In this document: in pieces, positions 7,721 through 16,077 of the stretch
How positions within the stretch are numbered: the first letter of the stretch is position 1
How the letters are laid out: every line of letters begins with the position of its first letter
Assembly: GCF_003857055.1 (NCBI RefSeq)
Contig: NZ_QGSZ01000264.1
Location: 1-42,993 of the forward strand
Length of the DNA stretch: 42,993 nucleotides
From: Micromonospora inaquosa
GTDB taxonomy: Bacteria > Actinomycetota > Actinomycetes > Mycobacteriales > Micromonosporaceae
Reading direction: 5' to 3'
Made by a program: the position numbers and the translations under genes
The notes under the pieces: generated by a model
Told to the model about the DNA's origin: nothing
Seen by the model: the letters and a program-made list of their open reading frames with translations, nothing else
Database searches by the model: none

Positions 7721-8857
7721 GTTGAGGTCCGCCCGTCCGGCGGCCCTGATGTTCCTGGCGGCGTTCACGTCCCGGTCGTGGTCACTGCCACACGGGCAGA
7801 CCCACGTACGAACATTGAGCGTCATCTTGTCGGTGACGCGGCCGCAGTCCGAGCACATCCGGGTGGACGGGAAGAACCTGTCCACCCGAGCGAAGGTGCG
7901 CCCGTACCGGACAGCCTTGTACTCCAGCATGGCCGTGAACTGCGCCCACCCGGCGTCGTGCACCGACTTTGCCAGCCTCGTGCGGCCAAGCCCGCTCACG
8001 CACAGGTCCTCGACGTACACCGCTTGGTTGTCGCGGATGATCGCCGTGGACAGCTTGTGCTGCCAGTCCCGCCGGGTGTCGGCCACCCGCGCATGGGCGC
8101 GGGCAACCTTCACCACGGCCTTCTTACGCCGGTTGCTGCCCTTAGTCTTGCGGGACAGGTCCTGCTGCAACCGCTTCAGCTTGCGTGCCGCGCGACGCAG
8201 GAACTTCGGCGCGGTAACCTTCGTGCCGTCGGACATGACCGCGAAGTGCGTCAGGCCCAGGTCGATACCGATCTCGCAGTCCGTCTCCAGCAGCGGTGCG
8301 TCGGTGATCTGCACGACAAACGACGCGAAGTACCGACCCGCCCCGTCCCGGATCACCGTCACCGACGTCGGCATGGCGGGCAGCGTCCGCGACCAGCGCA
8401 CCTGCACGTCGCCGATCTTCGGCAGCCTGAGCCGTCCGTTGTCCAGCACCTTGAACCGGGCGTTGGCCGTAAACCGGATGGCCTGCCGGTTGTCCTTGCG
8501 GGACCGAAACCGAGGCGCAGCCACCGTGCGGCCCTTACGCTTGCCGGAAATTGAGGTAAAGAAGTTGCGGTACGCGGTGTTCAGGTCCGCGAGGGCCTGC
8601 TGCAACACCACCGACGACACCTCACCCAGCCACGCACGCTCCGGGGTGAGCTTGGCCGCCGTGACCTGTCGGGACAGCTCGGCGTCCGTCACATATGGCA
8701 GGCCAGCCTCCCGCGCCTGCTGACGTGCGCGCAGCCCATCGTTGAACACCACCCGCGCACACCCGAACGCCCGCGCCAACGCTTCCTGCTGGCCCGAGGT
8801 CGGGTAGACGCGGAAGTTGAACCGAAGCAGCACCACCACAGTCTGCCATTGGTTCAT
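7631..8857 (-). CDS. tnpB: RNA-guided endonuclease TnpB
   Basis: About 408 residues, normal for TnpB of the IS605 family. The N-terminal helix-turn-helix/wedge region is FNFRVYPTSGQQEALARAFGCARVVFND. The RuvC-like nuclease is complete: Asp in GIDLG near residue 199, Glu in VYVEDL, and Asp in HDRDVNAARNIR, with the zinc ribbon CSDCG...CPCG between the last two. The ATG at 8857 is chosen; an upstream in-frame ATG at 8875 would add six residues. It lies alone between two unrelated genes with no tnpA. The last codons overlap the right-end hairpin, as expected if the guide RNA is processed from the same transcript. It looks functional rather than decayed. Confidence 0.93.
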   Translation of the reverse strand: MNQWQTVVVLLRFNFRVYPTSGQQEALARAFGCARVVFNDGLRARQQAREAGLPYVTDAELSRQVTAAKLTPERAWLGEVSSVVLQQALADLNTAYRNFFTSISGKRKGRTVAAPRFRSRKDNRQAIRFTANARFKVLDNGRLRLPKIGDVQVRWSRTLPAMPTSVTVIRDGAGRYFASFVVQITDAPLLETDCEIGIDLGLTHFAVMSDGTKVTAPKFLRRAARKLKRLQQDLSRKTKGSNRRKKAVVKVARAHARVADTRRDWQHKLSTAIIRDNQAVYVEDLCVSGLGRTRLAKSVHDAGWAQFTAMLEYKAVRYGRTFARVDRFFPSTRMCSDCGRVTDKMTLNVRTWVCPCGSDHDRDVNAARNIRAAGRADLNGRGAQIRPASVPAPRREAVTHRELAPSGV

Positions 8858-8969
8858 GGCCGATCCGGGAGACATTCCGGGGCACGCTCGGGCCTTGGCG
8901 ACCCTCCGCGCGGGCTTTCACCACCGCTTGAAGGGCGGCGCACTAGCCTGCATTTCGGTAGCGTGCCCC

Positions 8970-8990
8970 GGCCCGCCGGGATGGCGGGCC
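8970..8990 (-). terminator. Terminator hairpin of secreted hydrolase-like gene
   Basis: 8-bp GC stem (8970-8977 with 8983-8990) and 5-nt loop, placed just after the stop of the minus-strand gene that ends at 8996 and before the left side of the tnpB element. Confidence 0.55.
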
Positions 8991-8995
8991 CGGTG

Positions 8996-11023
8996 TCACG
9001 GGCAGGGTGTCCGCCCGCAGACGTCGACGACCTTTCCGGTGAGCAGGAAGACGACCTTCTGTTTCTGGGCCCCGGCCTGGGCGCGGGGGAACTCGTGCGG
9101 GTCGTCGCCGAACTCGGGCCCGGCCGGGGCGAGGTTGGTCGGCGGTGGCGCGTGGGCCGCGCCGCTGTTCCAGATCACCATCGCCGAGCCGGTGTACGGG
9201 TAGCGACGGATCGGCGGGATGCCCCAGTACGGTCGCACGTCCAGTGACCAGCCGTCGGCGAGCGCGGGGGTGTGCAGGCGCGCGCCGATAGTGCGCGCCT
9301 GCACCTCCGCTGCGGCGGGCGAGACCTGCTGGTCGCCGAAGGCCACGTGCATCAGCACCTGGTGCGCCGGGGTGCGCGGTAGTGGCCGGTCGGTCATGTG
9401 CTGGGCGTACCCGTTGGCCTCTGCCCGGTCCCACAACATCTGCAGCAGCGCGAGGATCAACTGCTGGTCGGCCTTGTCCGGGTAGGAGCCGTCCAGCACG
9501 CTCTGGAACGGTGCGAAGTCCACGCTGCGTTGCAACAGTGTGGAGTAGTTCATCGCGGGTACGCCGAGCACCGATCGGGTCCAGTCCTGGGCGATGGCGG
9601 TGAGCGCGCCTCCGTTGATGCCGCCCTGGCTGTTGCCGTCGTAGTACAGCCCGCCACGCCGATCGATCAGTGGTTGTGCGGTGGCGTCCCGGAACGCCGG
9701 GTGGGCGGCGAATCCGTCCGGGTGGATCATCGCGCGGCCCAGGAAGAGGAAGTTCAGAAAGCTCTGCTGCAACCGGTCGGCCACCGCGGGGAAGGCACTG
9801 AGGTCGGTGAAGGCACCGGCCACATAGGGGACGTCGGCGGCGGCCATGCCGGTCCAGCTGGTCGCGCAGAAGGTGAAGTTGTGGGTATTCGACATCGTCT
9901 TGACGTTGCCCGCGTTGATCTCGGTCGGGCGGCCGAGCAGTCCGTGGCCGTAGAGCGAGAGGTGCGCCGGTCTCGCGGCCGAGGCACTGCGCGGGATGTT
10001 GCAGACGAAGTCCGCCGCCACCGTCGCACCGGACGGCGTGGGCAGGGCGTTCGGCGTGGACCGCGTCCCGGCTCCGCCGGCCGGCCCGTAGTGCAGCCGC
10101 GAGCCGGGCCCGCCGTCGCCGGTCAGATACGACGGCACACCGATGGTGCCGGTTACCTGCCGGGCGATCAGCGGATCCTGCTCCGGCGGATAGTCGGTGA
10201 CCTGGGTGACGGTGATCGACGGCGCGGCCCGGCCGAGGTCGGCGAACGCGTCGTCCCGGACCGCCACCATCCGGCCGGTCAGCCCGTGCCGGCTGGCCAC
10301 CGTGAAGTCCCAGGCCAGGTAGAGGCTGTGCCGCTGGACGCCGGCCCGGGTCAGATCGGTGAGGACCCGCCTCAGCTGCGGCACCCGGGCGTCGTGCCGT
10401 TTGAGGCCGGCACCGGTCACGTACGCGGTGAACGTCTTTGGCGCCCGGATCGACCCTCCGTTGCGGTCGCGCAGGCCGCGCAGCCCGACGACGTAGCGGG
10501 TGCCCTCGGTCAGCGCCACCGCCGGCCGAATGATCAGCAGCTGCCGGTCGGGTTGGCCGGCGGCGTGTGCGTCCAGCTCGGCCCAGTACGGCGTGCGCTC
10601 ACCGGTGCGGGTGTTGAGCAGCACGATCGGCGCGTCCGGCGCCAGCGAGCGGCCGATGTCGGTGACCGGCGCGATCCCGCTCGCCGTGGCGTCGAGCCCG
10701 GGTACGCGCACCAGGATCGGCGAGCCGGGACTGAACCCGTCCTGCCGGTTCCACTCCGTCGGGTCGATCGGGGTCCCCTGCACGTTCGCGGGCATGGCGG
10801 CGGCCGCGAACCGTACCCGTTTGCCGGTGGGGCTGCTCCGATCCGGCACCGTGAAGTAGTCGTTCGGGAACGGCAGCAGACAGGCGGTCGGGTCGATCGG
10901 ATCGCAGGACGGGTGCCCGACCGGCGCGGTCGGCGGTGCCGCGGGGGCGGCGGTGCCGAGCAGGACGGCGCCTGCTGTCACCAGCACGGACACGGCGAGA
11001 CGGAGCCCTCTGGAGGTGGTCAC
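8996..11023 (-). CDS. Secreted alpha/beta-hydrolase-like protein
   Basis: About 675 residues with a Sec-type signal peptide (LAVSVLVTAGAVLLGTAAPAAPP), so exported. The N-terminal third starts with SCDPIDPTACLLPFPNDYFT. That opening is known from secreted proteins with Ig-like halves, some annotated as bacterial virulence-factor lipases. The C-terminal half looks like an alpha/beta hydrolase: an oxyanion-type LSLYGHGLLG, then YYDGNSQGGINGG with a candidate nucleophile Ser near residue 465. The GTG at 11023 is preferred to the ATG at 11029, because GAAGGAG touches the ATG directly but is 6 nt from the GTG. The substrate is unknown. It follows an MFS gene on the same strand after about 75 nt. 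Confidence 0.7.
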   Translation of the reverse strand: MTTSRGLRLAVSVLVTAGAVLLGTAAPAAPPTAPVGHPSCDPIDPTACLLPFPNDYFTVPDRSSPTGKRVRFAAAAMPANVQGTPIDPTEWNRQDGFSPGSPILVRVPGLDATASGIAPVTDIGRSLAPDAPIVLLNTRTGERTPYWAELDAHAAGQPDRQLLIIRPAVALTEGTRYVVGLRGLRDRNGGSIRAPKTFTAYVTGAGLKRHDARVPQLRRVLTDLTRAGVQRHSLYLAWDFTVASRHGLTGRMVAVRDDAFADLGRAAPSITVTQVTDYPPEQDPLIARQVTGTIGVPSYLTGDGGPGSRLHYGPAGGAGTRSTPNALPTPSGATVAADFVCNIPRSASAARPAHLSLYGHGLLGRPTEINAGNVKTMSNTHNFTFCATSWTGMAAADVPYVAGAFTDLSAFPAVADRLQQSFLNFLFLGRAMIHPDGFAAHPAFRDATAQPLIDRRGGLYYDGNSQGGINGGALTAIAQDWTRSVLGVPAMNYSTLLQRSVDFAPFQSVLDGSYPDKADQQLILALLQMLWDRAEANGYAQHMTDRPLPRTPAHQVLMHVAFGDQQVSPAAAEVQARTIGARLHTPALADGWSLDVRPYWGIPPIRRYPYTGSAMVIWNSGAAHAPPPTNLAPAGPEFGDDPHEFPRAQAGAQKQKVVFLLTGKVVDVCGRTPCP

Positions 11024-11029
11024 ACGCAT

Positions 11030-11036
11030 CTCCTTC
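11030..11036 (-). promoter_or_regulatory. Ribosome binding site that decides the start
   Basis: GAAGGAG on the minus strand. It abuts ATG (11029-11027) with no spacing, but stands 6 nt from the GTG at 11023. The GTG is therefore the likelier start of the secreted hydrolase-like protein. Confidence 0.55.
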
Positions 11037-11104
11037 GATGCTGGACGGCGGATCGATGCTGGGGCTGACGGTGGTGGTGTTCTTCCTACGCTTGTGAAAG
11101 AAGC

Positions 11105-12349
11105 TCAGCAAGCATCGACGCGTCCGCCCGCACCCGAGCACGGGCGCCGTCGCAACAGCAGGCCGCCTGCGATTCCCGCGACGATCGGGAAGGCGGCGAC
11201 CAGCAGCAGTTGAGCGCTCGCCGACAGTGGGGCGGCGAGGCCCAGGAGCCCGGCGCCGATGGCCGAGGCCGCCACCTTCAGCCCGGCGCCGATGGTGAAG
11301 ACCTGGGTACGGATCGCCTCGGCGGCCAGTTGATTCCGGGCCAGGAACAGCGCCGCCGCGAACGGCCCGGTGCAGAGGCCCGACAGCGCGAACAGCGCTA
11401 CGGCCAGTGCCAGGGAGTGCACCGCGGCGGCCAGCGTGAGCGGTACGCCGACCGCGGCCATGGCCCAGACCGTCACCCGGGGCGCGAGGGACGCCGGCAG
11501 CGGCCGCCATGCCCAGAGCAGCGATCCCACGAACGCGCCACCGGCGGTCACGCTGAGGAGCAGCCCGGCTCGGGTGGGTTCGTGTGCGGCGGCAGCGAGG
11601 GTGGTGGCGACGACGGCCAGACCGCCGAGGCCCAGTTGGCCGAAGCTGGTGGTGAGGGTGATCGTTCGCAGGGCCGGGACCCGGGCGATCGCGCGGGCAC
11701 CCTCGAACAGGCCGGCCGCTCGTTTCCGCTCCGCCGTGGCGGAGGCGACCAGGCGCAGGGATGCGACGCCGAGGGCGCCGAGCACGGCGGCCACCGCAAG
11801 CGCGAGGATGCCGGTGCCCGGATTGGCGGCCGCCGCCACCAGCCCCACCGTCGCCGGCCCGAGCATGCCGGCGACGCTGTAGGACAACGAGTCCAGCGCG
11901 AAGGCGCGTGCCTCCTGCCCCGGGCCGGCCAGTGCGGCCAGTCGGCTGGTCAGTCCACCGGTCAGCGCGGGCCCGCAGCACCCCGCCATCGCGAGGACGA
12001 GGCAGGTCTGCCACAGCGGCGCGTGACCGAGCAGGGCGACCGGGGCGGCGAGGGCTGCGGCGAAGACGGCGATCGCGCCGGCCAGCACTGCTGCCGGCCG
12101 TCGCGACCGGTCGACCAGCGCACCGACCAGGGGCGCGGCCACGACGTGTGGGAGGAGCAGGGTCGCGACCAACGTTCCGCCGACGGCGGCGCTGTCGGTC
12201 CGGTCCAGCGCGAGGATCACCAGCGCGACACGTGCGCCTTCGTCGGCGGTACGCGCCAGCAGCGCCGCGGCCAGGTAGTGGGTCAGCCGAGCGCCATCCC
12301 GGCGGGTACCGGGATACGCGTACGTCACCTGTTCAACCGGTGATGCCAT
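11105..12349 (-). CDS. MFS transporter, probable exporter
   Basis: A 414-residue membrane protein with about 12 hydrophobic helices in two sets, as in the major facilitator superfamily. The MFS-type loop after helix 2 reads GALVDRSRRPAAV. It begins MASPVEQVTYAYPGTRRDG, then a first helix with HYLAAALLARTADEGARVALVILAL. The ATG at 12349 has only a weak ribosome binding site. The gene is divergent from a CGNR zinc-finger regulator, and a palindromic operator and promoter lie in the 45-nt gap. That arrangement suggests substrate-induced export controlled by the regulator. The substrate cannot be told from sequence. Confidence 0.85.
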   Translation of the reverse strand: MASPVEQVTYAYPGTRRDGARLTHYLAAALLARTADEGARVALVILALDRTDSAAVGGTLVATLLLPHVVAAPLVGALVDRSRRPAAVLAGAIAVFAAALAAPVALLGHAPLWQTCLVLAMAGCCGPALTGGLTSRLAALAGPGQEARAFALDSLSYSVAGMLGPATVGLVAAAANPGTGILALAVAAVLGALGVASLRLVASATAERKRAAGLFEGARAIARVPALRTITLTTSFGQLGLGGLAVVATTLAAAAHEPTRAGLLLSVTAGGAFVGSLLWAWRPLPASLAPRVTVWAMAAVGVPLTLAAAVHSLALAVALFALSGLCTGPFAAALFLARNQLAAEAIRTQVFTIGAGLKVAASAIGAGLLGLAAPLSASAQLLLVAAFPIVAGIAGGLLLRRRPCSGAGGRVDAC

Positions 12350-12359
12350 CGCATCACTC

Positions 12360-12388
12360 TTGCATCGGATCACGTCACCGGTCAATAT
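12360..12388 (+). promoter_or_regulatory. Promoter of CGNR regulator, probably leaderless
   Basis: TTGCAT (12360-12365), a 17-bp spacer and CAATAT (12383-12388). A start site about 7 nt downstream would fall on the GTG at 12395, and no ribosome binding site is seen, so a leaderless transcript fits. This is a sequence-based prediction. Confidence 0.5.
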
Positions 12389-12397
12389 GGTGACGTG
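12371..12397. promoter_or_regulatory. Inverted-repeat operator in the divergent promoter
   Basis: Perfect 9-bp inverted repeat CACGTCACC (12371-12379) and GGTGACGTG (12389-12397) with a 9-bp spacer, so the arm centres are about 18 bp apart. It covers the -10 box and the start codon of the CGNR gene and lies 22 nt from the MFS start. It is the obvious binding site for a dimeric regulator of both genes. Confidence 0.65.
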
Positions 12398-12940
12398 ACG
12401 TTCGAGTTCATCGCCGATCGGCCGGTACTGGACTTCCTCCCCACGCTCGCCGAGCGCGGCCACGCCGATGTCGAGCAGCTGACCGCCCCGAGAGATGTCG
12501 CCGACTGGGCCGTCCAGGCCGGCATCGTCGAGCGACCGCCCGCTGTGGACGACGCCGGGCTGAGCCACGCCAAAGGGCTCCGAGAGGCGATGTTCCGCCT
12601 GGTCCAAGCACTGATCAACGACACCGAGCCGATCCGGGCAGACCGTGAGCTGGTCAATGCGGCCGCGGCGGAGCCGCTACCCGCGCTGCGACTTGAGGCC
12701 GACGGGGTGCACCGCGACGGCGACCTGGCCGCCGTCCTGGCCGTTCTGGCGCGCGACTGCCTGGAGTTGCACGCCAGCGACGACCGTCTGGCCCTCCGCT
12801 GGTGCGCCGACGAGCACTGCACCCGAGCGTTCGTCGACCGGTCGCGTGGCGCGCGGCGGCGCTGGTGCGGCATGCGCGGCTGTGGAGACCGCGCCAAGGC
12901 GGCCGCGTACCGCCAGCGACGGCGCACCCCGGCCCCGTGA
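12395..12940 (+). CDS. CGNR zinc-finger regulator (ABATE domain)
   Basis: A 181-residue predicted DNA-binding regulator. The N-terminal ABATE domain (FEFIADRPVLDFLPTLAERG...) is joined to a C-terminal CGNR zinc finger at about residues 135-175. That finger holds RWCADEHCTRAFVDRSRGARRRWCGMRGCGDRAKAA-type spacing, in two stretches around the Cys pairs. The usual CGN is CGM-RGCG here, a common variation. The GTG start carries no ribosome binding site and coincides with the predicted transcription start. It overlaps its own operator, so autorepression and control of the divergent MFS exporter are likely. Confidence 0.85.
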   Translation: MTFEFIADRPVLDFLPTLAERGHADVEQLTAPRDVADWAVQAGIVERPPAVDDAGLSHAKGLREAMFRLVQALINDTEPIRADRELVNAAAAEPLPALRLEADGVHRDGDLAAVLAVLARDCLELHASDDRLALRWCADEHCTRAFVDRSRGARRRWCGMRGCGDRAKAAAYRQRRRTPAP

Positions 12941-13028
12941 GGACCACAGACTCACGGTCGGCGGCCGACAGCCCGATCGTGCTCAGGCTACCGGCCACCG
13001 ACCGCACCAACGATCACTCACGGAAAGG

Positions 13029-13175
13029 TCACGCGGTGATCACCGGCCAGGCGTAGGCGAGCAGGGCGCAGGCGGCACCCAGAAGCGCGAGCGAGACACC
13101 CCTCGTGGGCAGCGGCAGGGCGGCGAGCACGATCAGGATGACGGCGATGACGTAGAGAAATGCCTGGGCCGACAT
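13029..13175 (-). CDS. Small hydrophobic membrane protein
   Basis: 48 residues starting MSAQAFLYVIAVILIVLA. Two membrane helices (about 5-20 and 27-45) are joined by a short LPLPTRG loop. A good ribosome binding site (GAGGAG, 7 nt before the ATG on the minus strand) makes it a real gene in spite of its size. It lies between the CGNR regulator (convergent) and a GNAT gene on the same strand. Such short two-helix proteins are common in actinomycetes; no function is known. Confidence 0.7.
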   Translation of the reverse strand: MSAQAFLYVIAVILIVLAALPLPTRGVSLALLGAACALLAYAWPVITA

Positions 13176-13308
13176 GGTGTTCTCCTCGATCAGGGGTGGT
13201 GGGCGGCTGCCCTTCATCCGCCGAGATGCCCCCGGGCGTGATCGCGGAAACGTCCCGCCGATCACGGTTCGGCCCACAGTGGTACGACCGGCTCGTCCGG
13301 CACAGCGA

Positions 13309-13950
13309 CTACGTCTGGCGGAGAAGCGCCTCAGCGCCCACCGGCCGAAACCCTGCCGCCTGGAAGGCGCGCACGCTGCGCGCGTTCCCGGCCGCCTGCT
13401 GGGCCCAGACCGGTTGGCCGTCGGACACCAGATGTCGGGCGGCCGTCGCCAACGCCCGCCCCAGGCCCCGGTGGCGACGCTCGTCGTCGACCTCTATCGC
13501 CGCCTCCCAACGGCCGGCCACCCCTCGGCCGAGAACGAGCACCCCACCCTCGGCGGCCCAGACGCGGACGTCGTCACGGCGCCGACGGGCCCTGACCTCG
13601 CGGGGATGATCGCCGCCCGCAAGCTCGACCAGCCGCAGTGGCGGCGGCCCGGCAAGGCAACTCGCGACGGTCAGCAGGTCGATCGTGTCCATGGACCGCC
13701 GGGTGCGGTCGAGCAGCGCGACCAGAAAACGCGGATTCATCGTGGCCGCCAGCGAGTCACAGTCGAGAGTGGCAAGCGTACGACGAACCCACTCGGGGTC
13801 CTCGTCAGTGAACACCACCGAGTGTCCGGTGAAGGCGATGACTCCGGCGTCGCGGCGGCTCGGTTGCGACACCACTGTCGTTCCGCCGTCGGGTGGCGGG
13901 AAGTGCCCGTGCGCCGCCGCGTCCAGGATGTCGGCCAGCGTGCGGTCCAT
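13309..13950 (-). CDS. GNAT family N-acetyltransferase
   Basis: A 213-residue cytoplasmic protein. The C-terminal 90 residues hold a GNAT fold: the beta-4 strand GRWEAAIEVDD, then the acetyl-CoA pyrophosphate loop RRHRGLGRALATAARHL (R-x-x-G-x-G/A), and NARSVRAFQAAGFRPVG, a typical beta-6/7 region. The N-terminal part (AGVIAFTGHSVVFTDEDPEWVRRTL) resembles the first half of two-lobed acetyltransferases. GAGGAGAGG lies about 7 nt before the ATG. The substrate is unknown. Confidence 0.85.
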   Translation of the reverse strand: MDRTLADILDAAAHGHFPPPDGGTTVVSQPSRRDAGVIAFTGHSVVFTDEDPEWVRRTLATLDCDSLAATMNPRFLVALLDRTRRSMDTIDLLTVASCLAGPPPLRLVELAGGDHPREVRARRRRDDVRVWAAEGGVLVLGRGVAGRWEAAIEVDDERRHRGLGRALATAARHLVSDGQPVWAQQAAGNARSVRAFQAAGFRPVGAEALLRQT

Positions 13951-14122
13951 GGTCGACCTCTCCTCGGTCTTGGACCGCGCGGCAACCGAGAGCAGACGCG
14001 GTCAGGCGCCTCCCGCCCGCAACCGCCGCGCGGACCAAACAGTGTCCAGACATCCTCCCCCGTGAGGTGCGGGGCCGTGTGCCGCGGTGTTCCGGCCCGC
14101 GCGTCGGCAGCTCCGTCGGCGC

Positions 14123-14977
14123 CTACGTCGCGCGGCCGCGGTACCAGATCCGGGGCCGGCCGTCAGCGGCGATGTCCACGTCCGTGCGCACGTGGTAGAC
14201 CTGCTCGATCCGGCTCGTGGTGAGAACCTCGACGGGCGTACCCGCCGTCACCACCCGGCCGCCGTCCAGAAGCACCAGGCGGTCGCAGTACTGCGCGGCC
14301 AGGTTGAGATCGTGAAGGGTCACCACGACGGTGCTGGCCGACCCGGCCAGGAACCGCAGCAACTCCAGTTGATGCCGAATGTCCAGGTGGTTGGTCGGCT
14401 CGTCGAGGAGCAGCAGATCCGGTTCCTGCACCAGAGCACGGGCCAGGTCCACCCGCTGCCGCTCACCACCGGAGAGGCTGGACCAGCGCCGCTGCTCGAA
14501 CCCGGCCAGGCCGGCTTCGGCGAGCGCGCGCCGCGCCAGGTCCAGATCGGCGGCGCCGACCCCGGCAAGACGTGGCCGGTACGGAGTCCGGCCCAGCAGA
14601 ACCACCTCCAATGCCGACATCTCCACATCGGTGGCCACCTGTTGGGTTACCACCGCGATCCGCCGAGCCAGCGCACGCCGGGGTATCGCGTCCAACGCGA
14701 CGTCGTCGAGCAGCACCCGCCCGGAATTGGGCCGCGCCAGCCCGGCCAGTAGCCGCAGCAGGCTCGACTTGCCGGAGCCGTTCGGGCCGAGCAGCCCCAC
14801 CGTGGCGCCCGGTTCGGCGGTGAGCGCCACCCCGGCCAGGATCCGTACGCCAGCCACGCCCCACCCGACGCCGTCCGCGTGCAGCCACGCCGGCACCGTC
14901 TCCGCCGGGTACGGATCACCGCCGGTCGCCCGACCACTGCCGCCCATTTCCCGGCGGGCGGTGTCCGACCCGATCAC
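14123..14977 (-). CDS. ABC transporter ATP-binding protein (FecE type)
   Basis: ATPase of an importer for iron-siderophore, heme, cobalamin or a related cofactor; 284 residues. Walker A is GLLGPNGSGKSSLL, the signature is LSGGERQRVDLARAL and Walker B is LLLLDEPTNHLD, followed by the switch His in VVTLHDLNLAAQYCD. The GTG at 14977 overlaps the permease stop as GTGA, which fixes the start by coupling; an ATG at 14947 is an alternative. It is the last gene of a four-gene operon. Families known as putative F420-0 importers have the same layout, so F420-0 or a related cofactor is one option besides metal complexes. Confidence 0.93.
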   Translation of the reverse strand: MIGSDTARREMGGSGRATGGDPYPAETVPAWLHADGVGWGVAGVRILAGVALTAEPGATVGLLGPNGSGKSSLLRLLAGLARPNSGRVLLDDVALDAIPRRALARRIAVVTQQVATDVEMSALEVVLLGRTPYRPRLAGVGAADLDLARRALAEAGLAGFEQRRWSSLSGGERQRVDLARALVQEPDLLLLDEPTNHLDIRHQLELLRFLAGSASTVVVTLHDLNLAAQYCDRLVLLDGGRVVTAGTPVEVLTTSRIEQVYHVRTDVDIAADGRPRIWYRGRAT

Positions 14978-16077
14978 GGTGTGCCCGTCCGCCGTCGCAT
15001 GACCAGTGCGAACACCGGCACTCCGAGTAGCGCGGTGAGCACACCTACCGGCAGTTCCTGTGGCGAAAAAACGGTACGCGCCACGGTGTCCGCCCAGGTC
15101 AGGAAGATCGCGCCGATCACCGCGCAGGTGGGTAGCAACGTACGGTGCCGGGAGCCGAACAGGAACCGTACGGCGTGTGGCACGGTCAACCCGACGAAAC
15201 CGATGGCACCGCTCGCCGCGACCAGCGCGGCTGCCATCAGGGCGGTGACGGTGAACAGCAGCAGCCGGGTGCGACCGGGAGAGAAGCCGAGCGAGCGAGC
15301 GGTGTCGGTGCCGAACGCGAACACGTCCAGCGCGGTCGCGCTGGCCCAGCAGACCAGCAGGCCGACGCCGACAACCACGGCGCTCAGCGCCACCGACGGC
15401 CAGGAGGCGGCCGTCAGCGAACCCAGCAGCCAGAACGTCACGCTACGGGTGTCCTGGGTGTGCGCGTCGGAGATCACGATCAAGCTGGTCACCGCACTGA
15501 AGAGCTGCGAGACGGCTACCCCGGCGAGAACGATCCGGGTCGGCTCGCCGGCCCGCCGGCCGGCCAGTAGCAGCACCGCGCCGAACGCGGCCATACTGCC
15601 GACAAACGCGCCGGTGGTCAGGTCGACCGGGCCCGCGCCGATCTGAACTCCGAGTACCAGCACCGCCACCGCGCCGGTGGAGGCGCCGGAGGAGACACCG
15701 AGCAGGAACGGGTCGGCCAGCGGATTACGCGTGAGCGCCTGTAGCACCGCCCCACACACCGCCAGACCGGCACCGACCAACGCGGCCAACAGCACCCGGG
15801 GCAGTCGGAGATCCCACACGATGCTGTCCGGCAGCGCCGGTAACGGGTGTACCGGCACGCCCACGTGGCTGGCCACCGCGCGTAGAACGCTGTCGACCGG
15901 CAGATCGGCCGAGCCCACGCTGACCGCCGCCGCGATGCTGACCAGCAGCAGGAGCAGGGCCAACGGCAGGAGGTACCGGCCGCTTCTCGAGATGCGGGCA
16001 GGGGGTGACGAGTCCCATGGCGTCGGCGCGGGCAGGCCGCTCGCCGAGACGAGGGATCGTGCGGCTCGCAGGTTCAT
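14974..16077 (-). CDS. FecCD-family ABC permease
   Basis: A 367-residue membrane subunit of the BtuC/FecCD family with about 9-10 helices. Family marks are LRLPRVLLAALVGAGLAVCGAVLQALTRNPLADPFLLGVSSGAS near the N-terminus and ASGAIGFVGLTVPHAVRFLFGSRHR, the loop that contacts the ATPase, near residue 290. The start ATG overlaps the stop of the methyltransferase gene (ATGA). The first 35 residues before the first helix are cytoplasmic and longer than usual. It pairs with the ATPase downstream and the lipoprotein upstream. Confidence 0.93.
   Translation of the reverse strand: MNLRAARSLVSASGLPAPTPWDSSPPARISRSGRYLLPLALLLLLVSIAAAVSVGSADLPVDSVLRAVASHVGVPVHPLPALPDSIVWDLRLPRVLLAALVGAGLAVCGAVLQALTRNPLADPFLLGVSSGASTGAVAVLVLGVQIGAGPVDLTTGAFVGSMAAFGAVLLLAGRRAGEPTRIVLAGVAVSQLFSAVTSLIVISDAHTQDTRSVTFWLLGSLTAASWPSVALSAVVVGVGLLVCWASATALDVFAFGTDTARSLGFSPGRTRLLLFTVTALMAAALVAASGAIGFVGLTVPHAVRFLFGSRHRTLLPTCAVIGAIFLTWADTVARTVFSPQELPVGVLTALLGVPVFALVMRRRTGTP

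Larger units (their letters stand above)
7590..8950 (-). mobile_element. IS605-type tnpB-only element
   Basis: A tnpB gene with recognisable IS200/IS605-type ends and no Y1 transposase (tnpA). On the minus strand the right end shows two hairpins with CCTTCAGG-type loops (CCCCTTCAGGGG at 7636-7647 and CGCCCTTCAGGGCG at 7603-7616) followed by GGACGTCAA, which ends at 7590. The left end is less certain. A subterminal CCGC/GCGG hairpin lies near 8926-8940, and the boundary is placed at about 8950 only by guess. Mobilisation would need a transposase supplied in trans. Confidence 0.7.
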
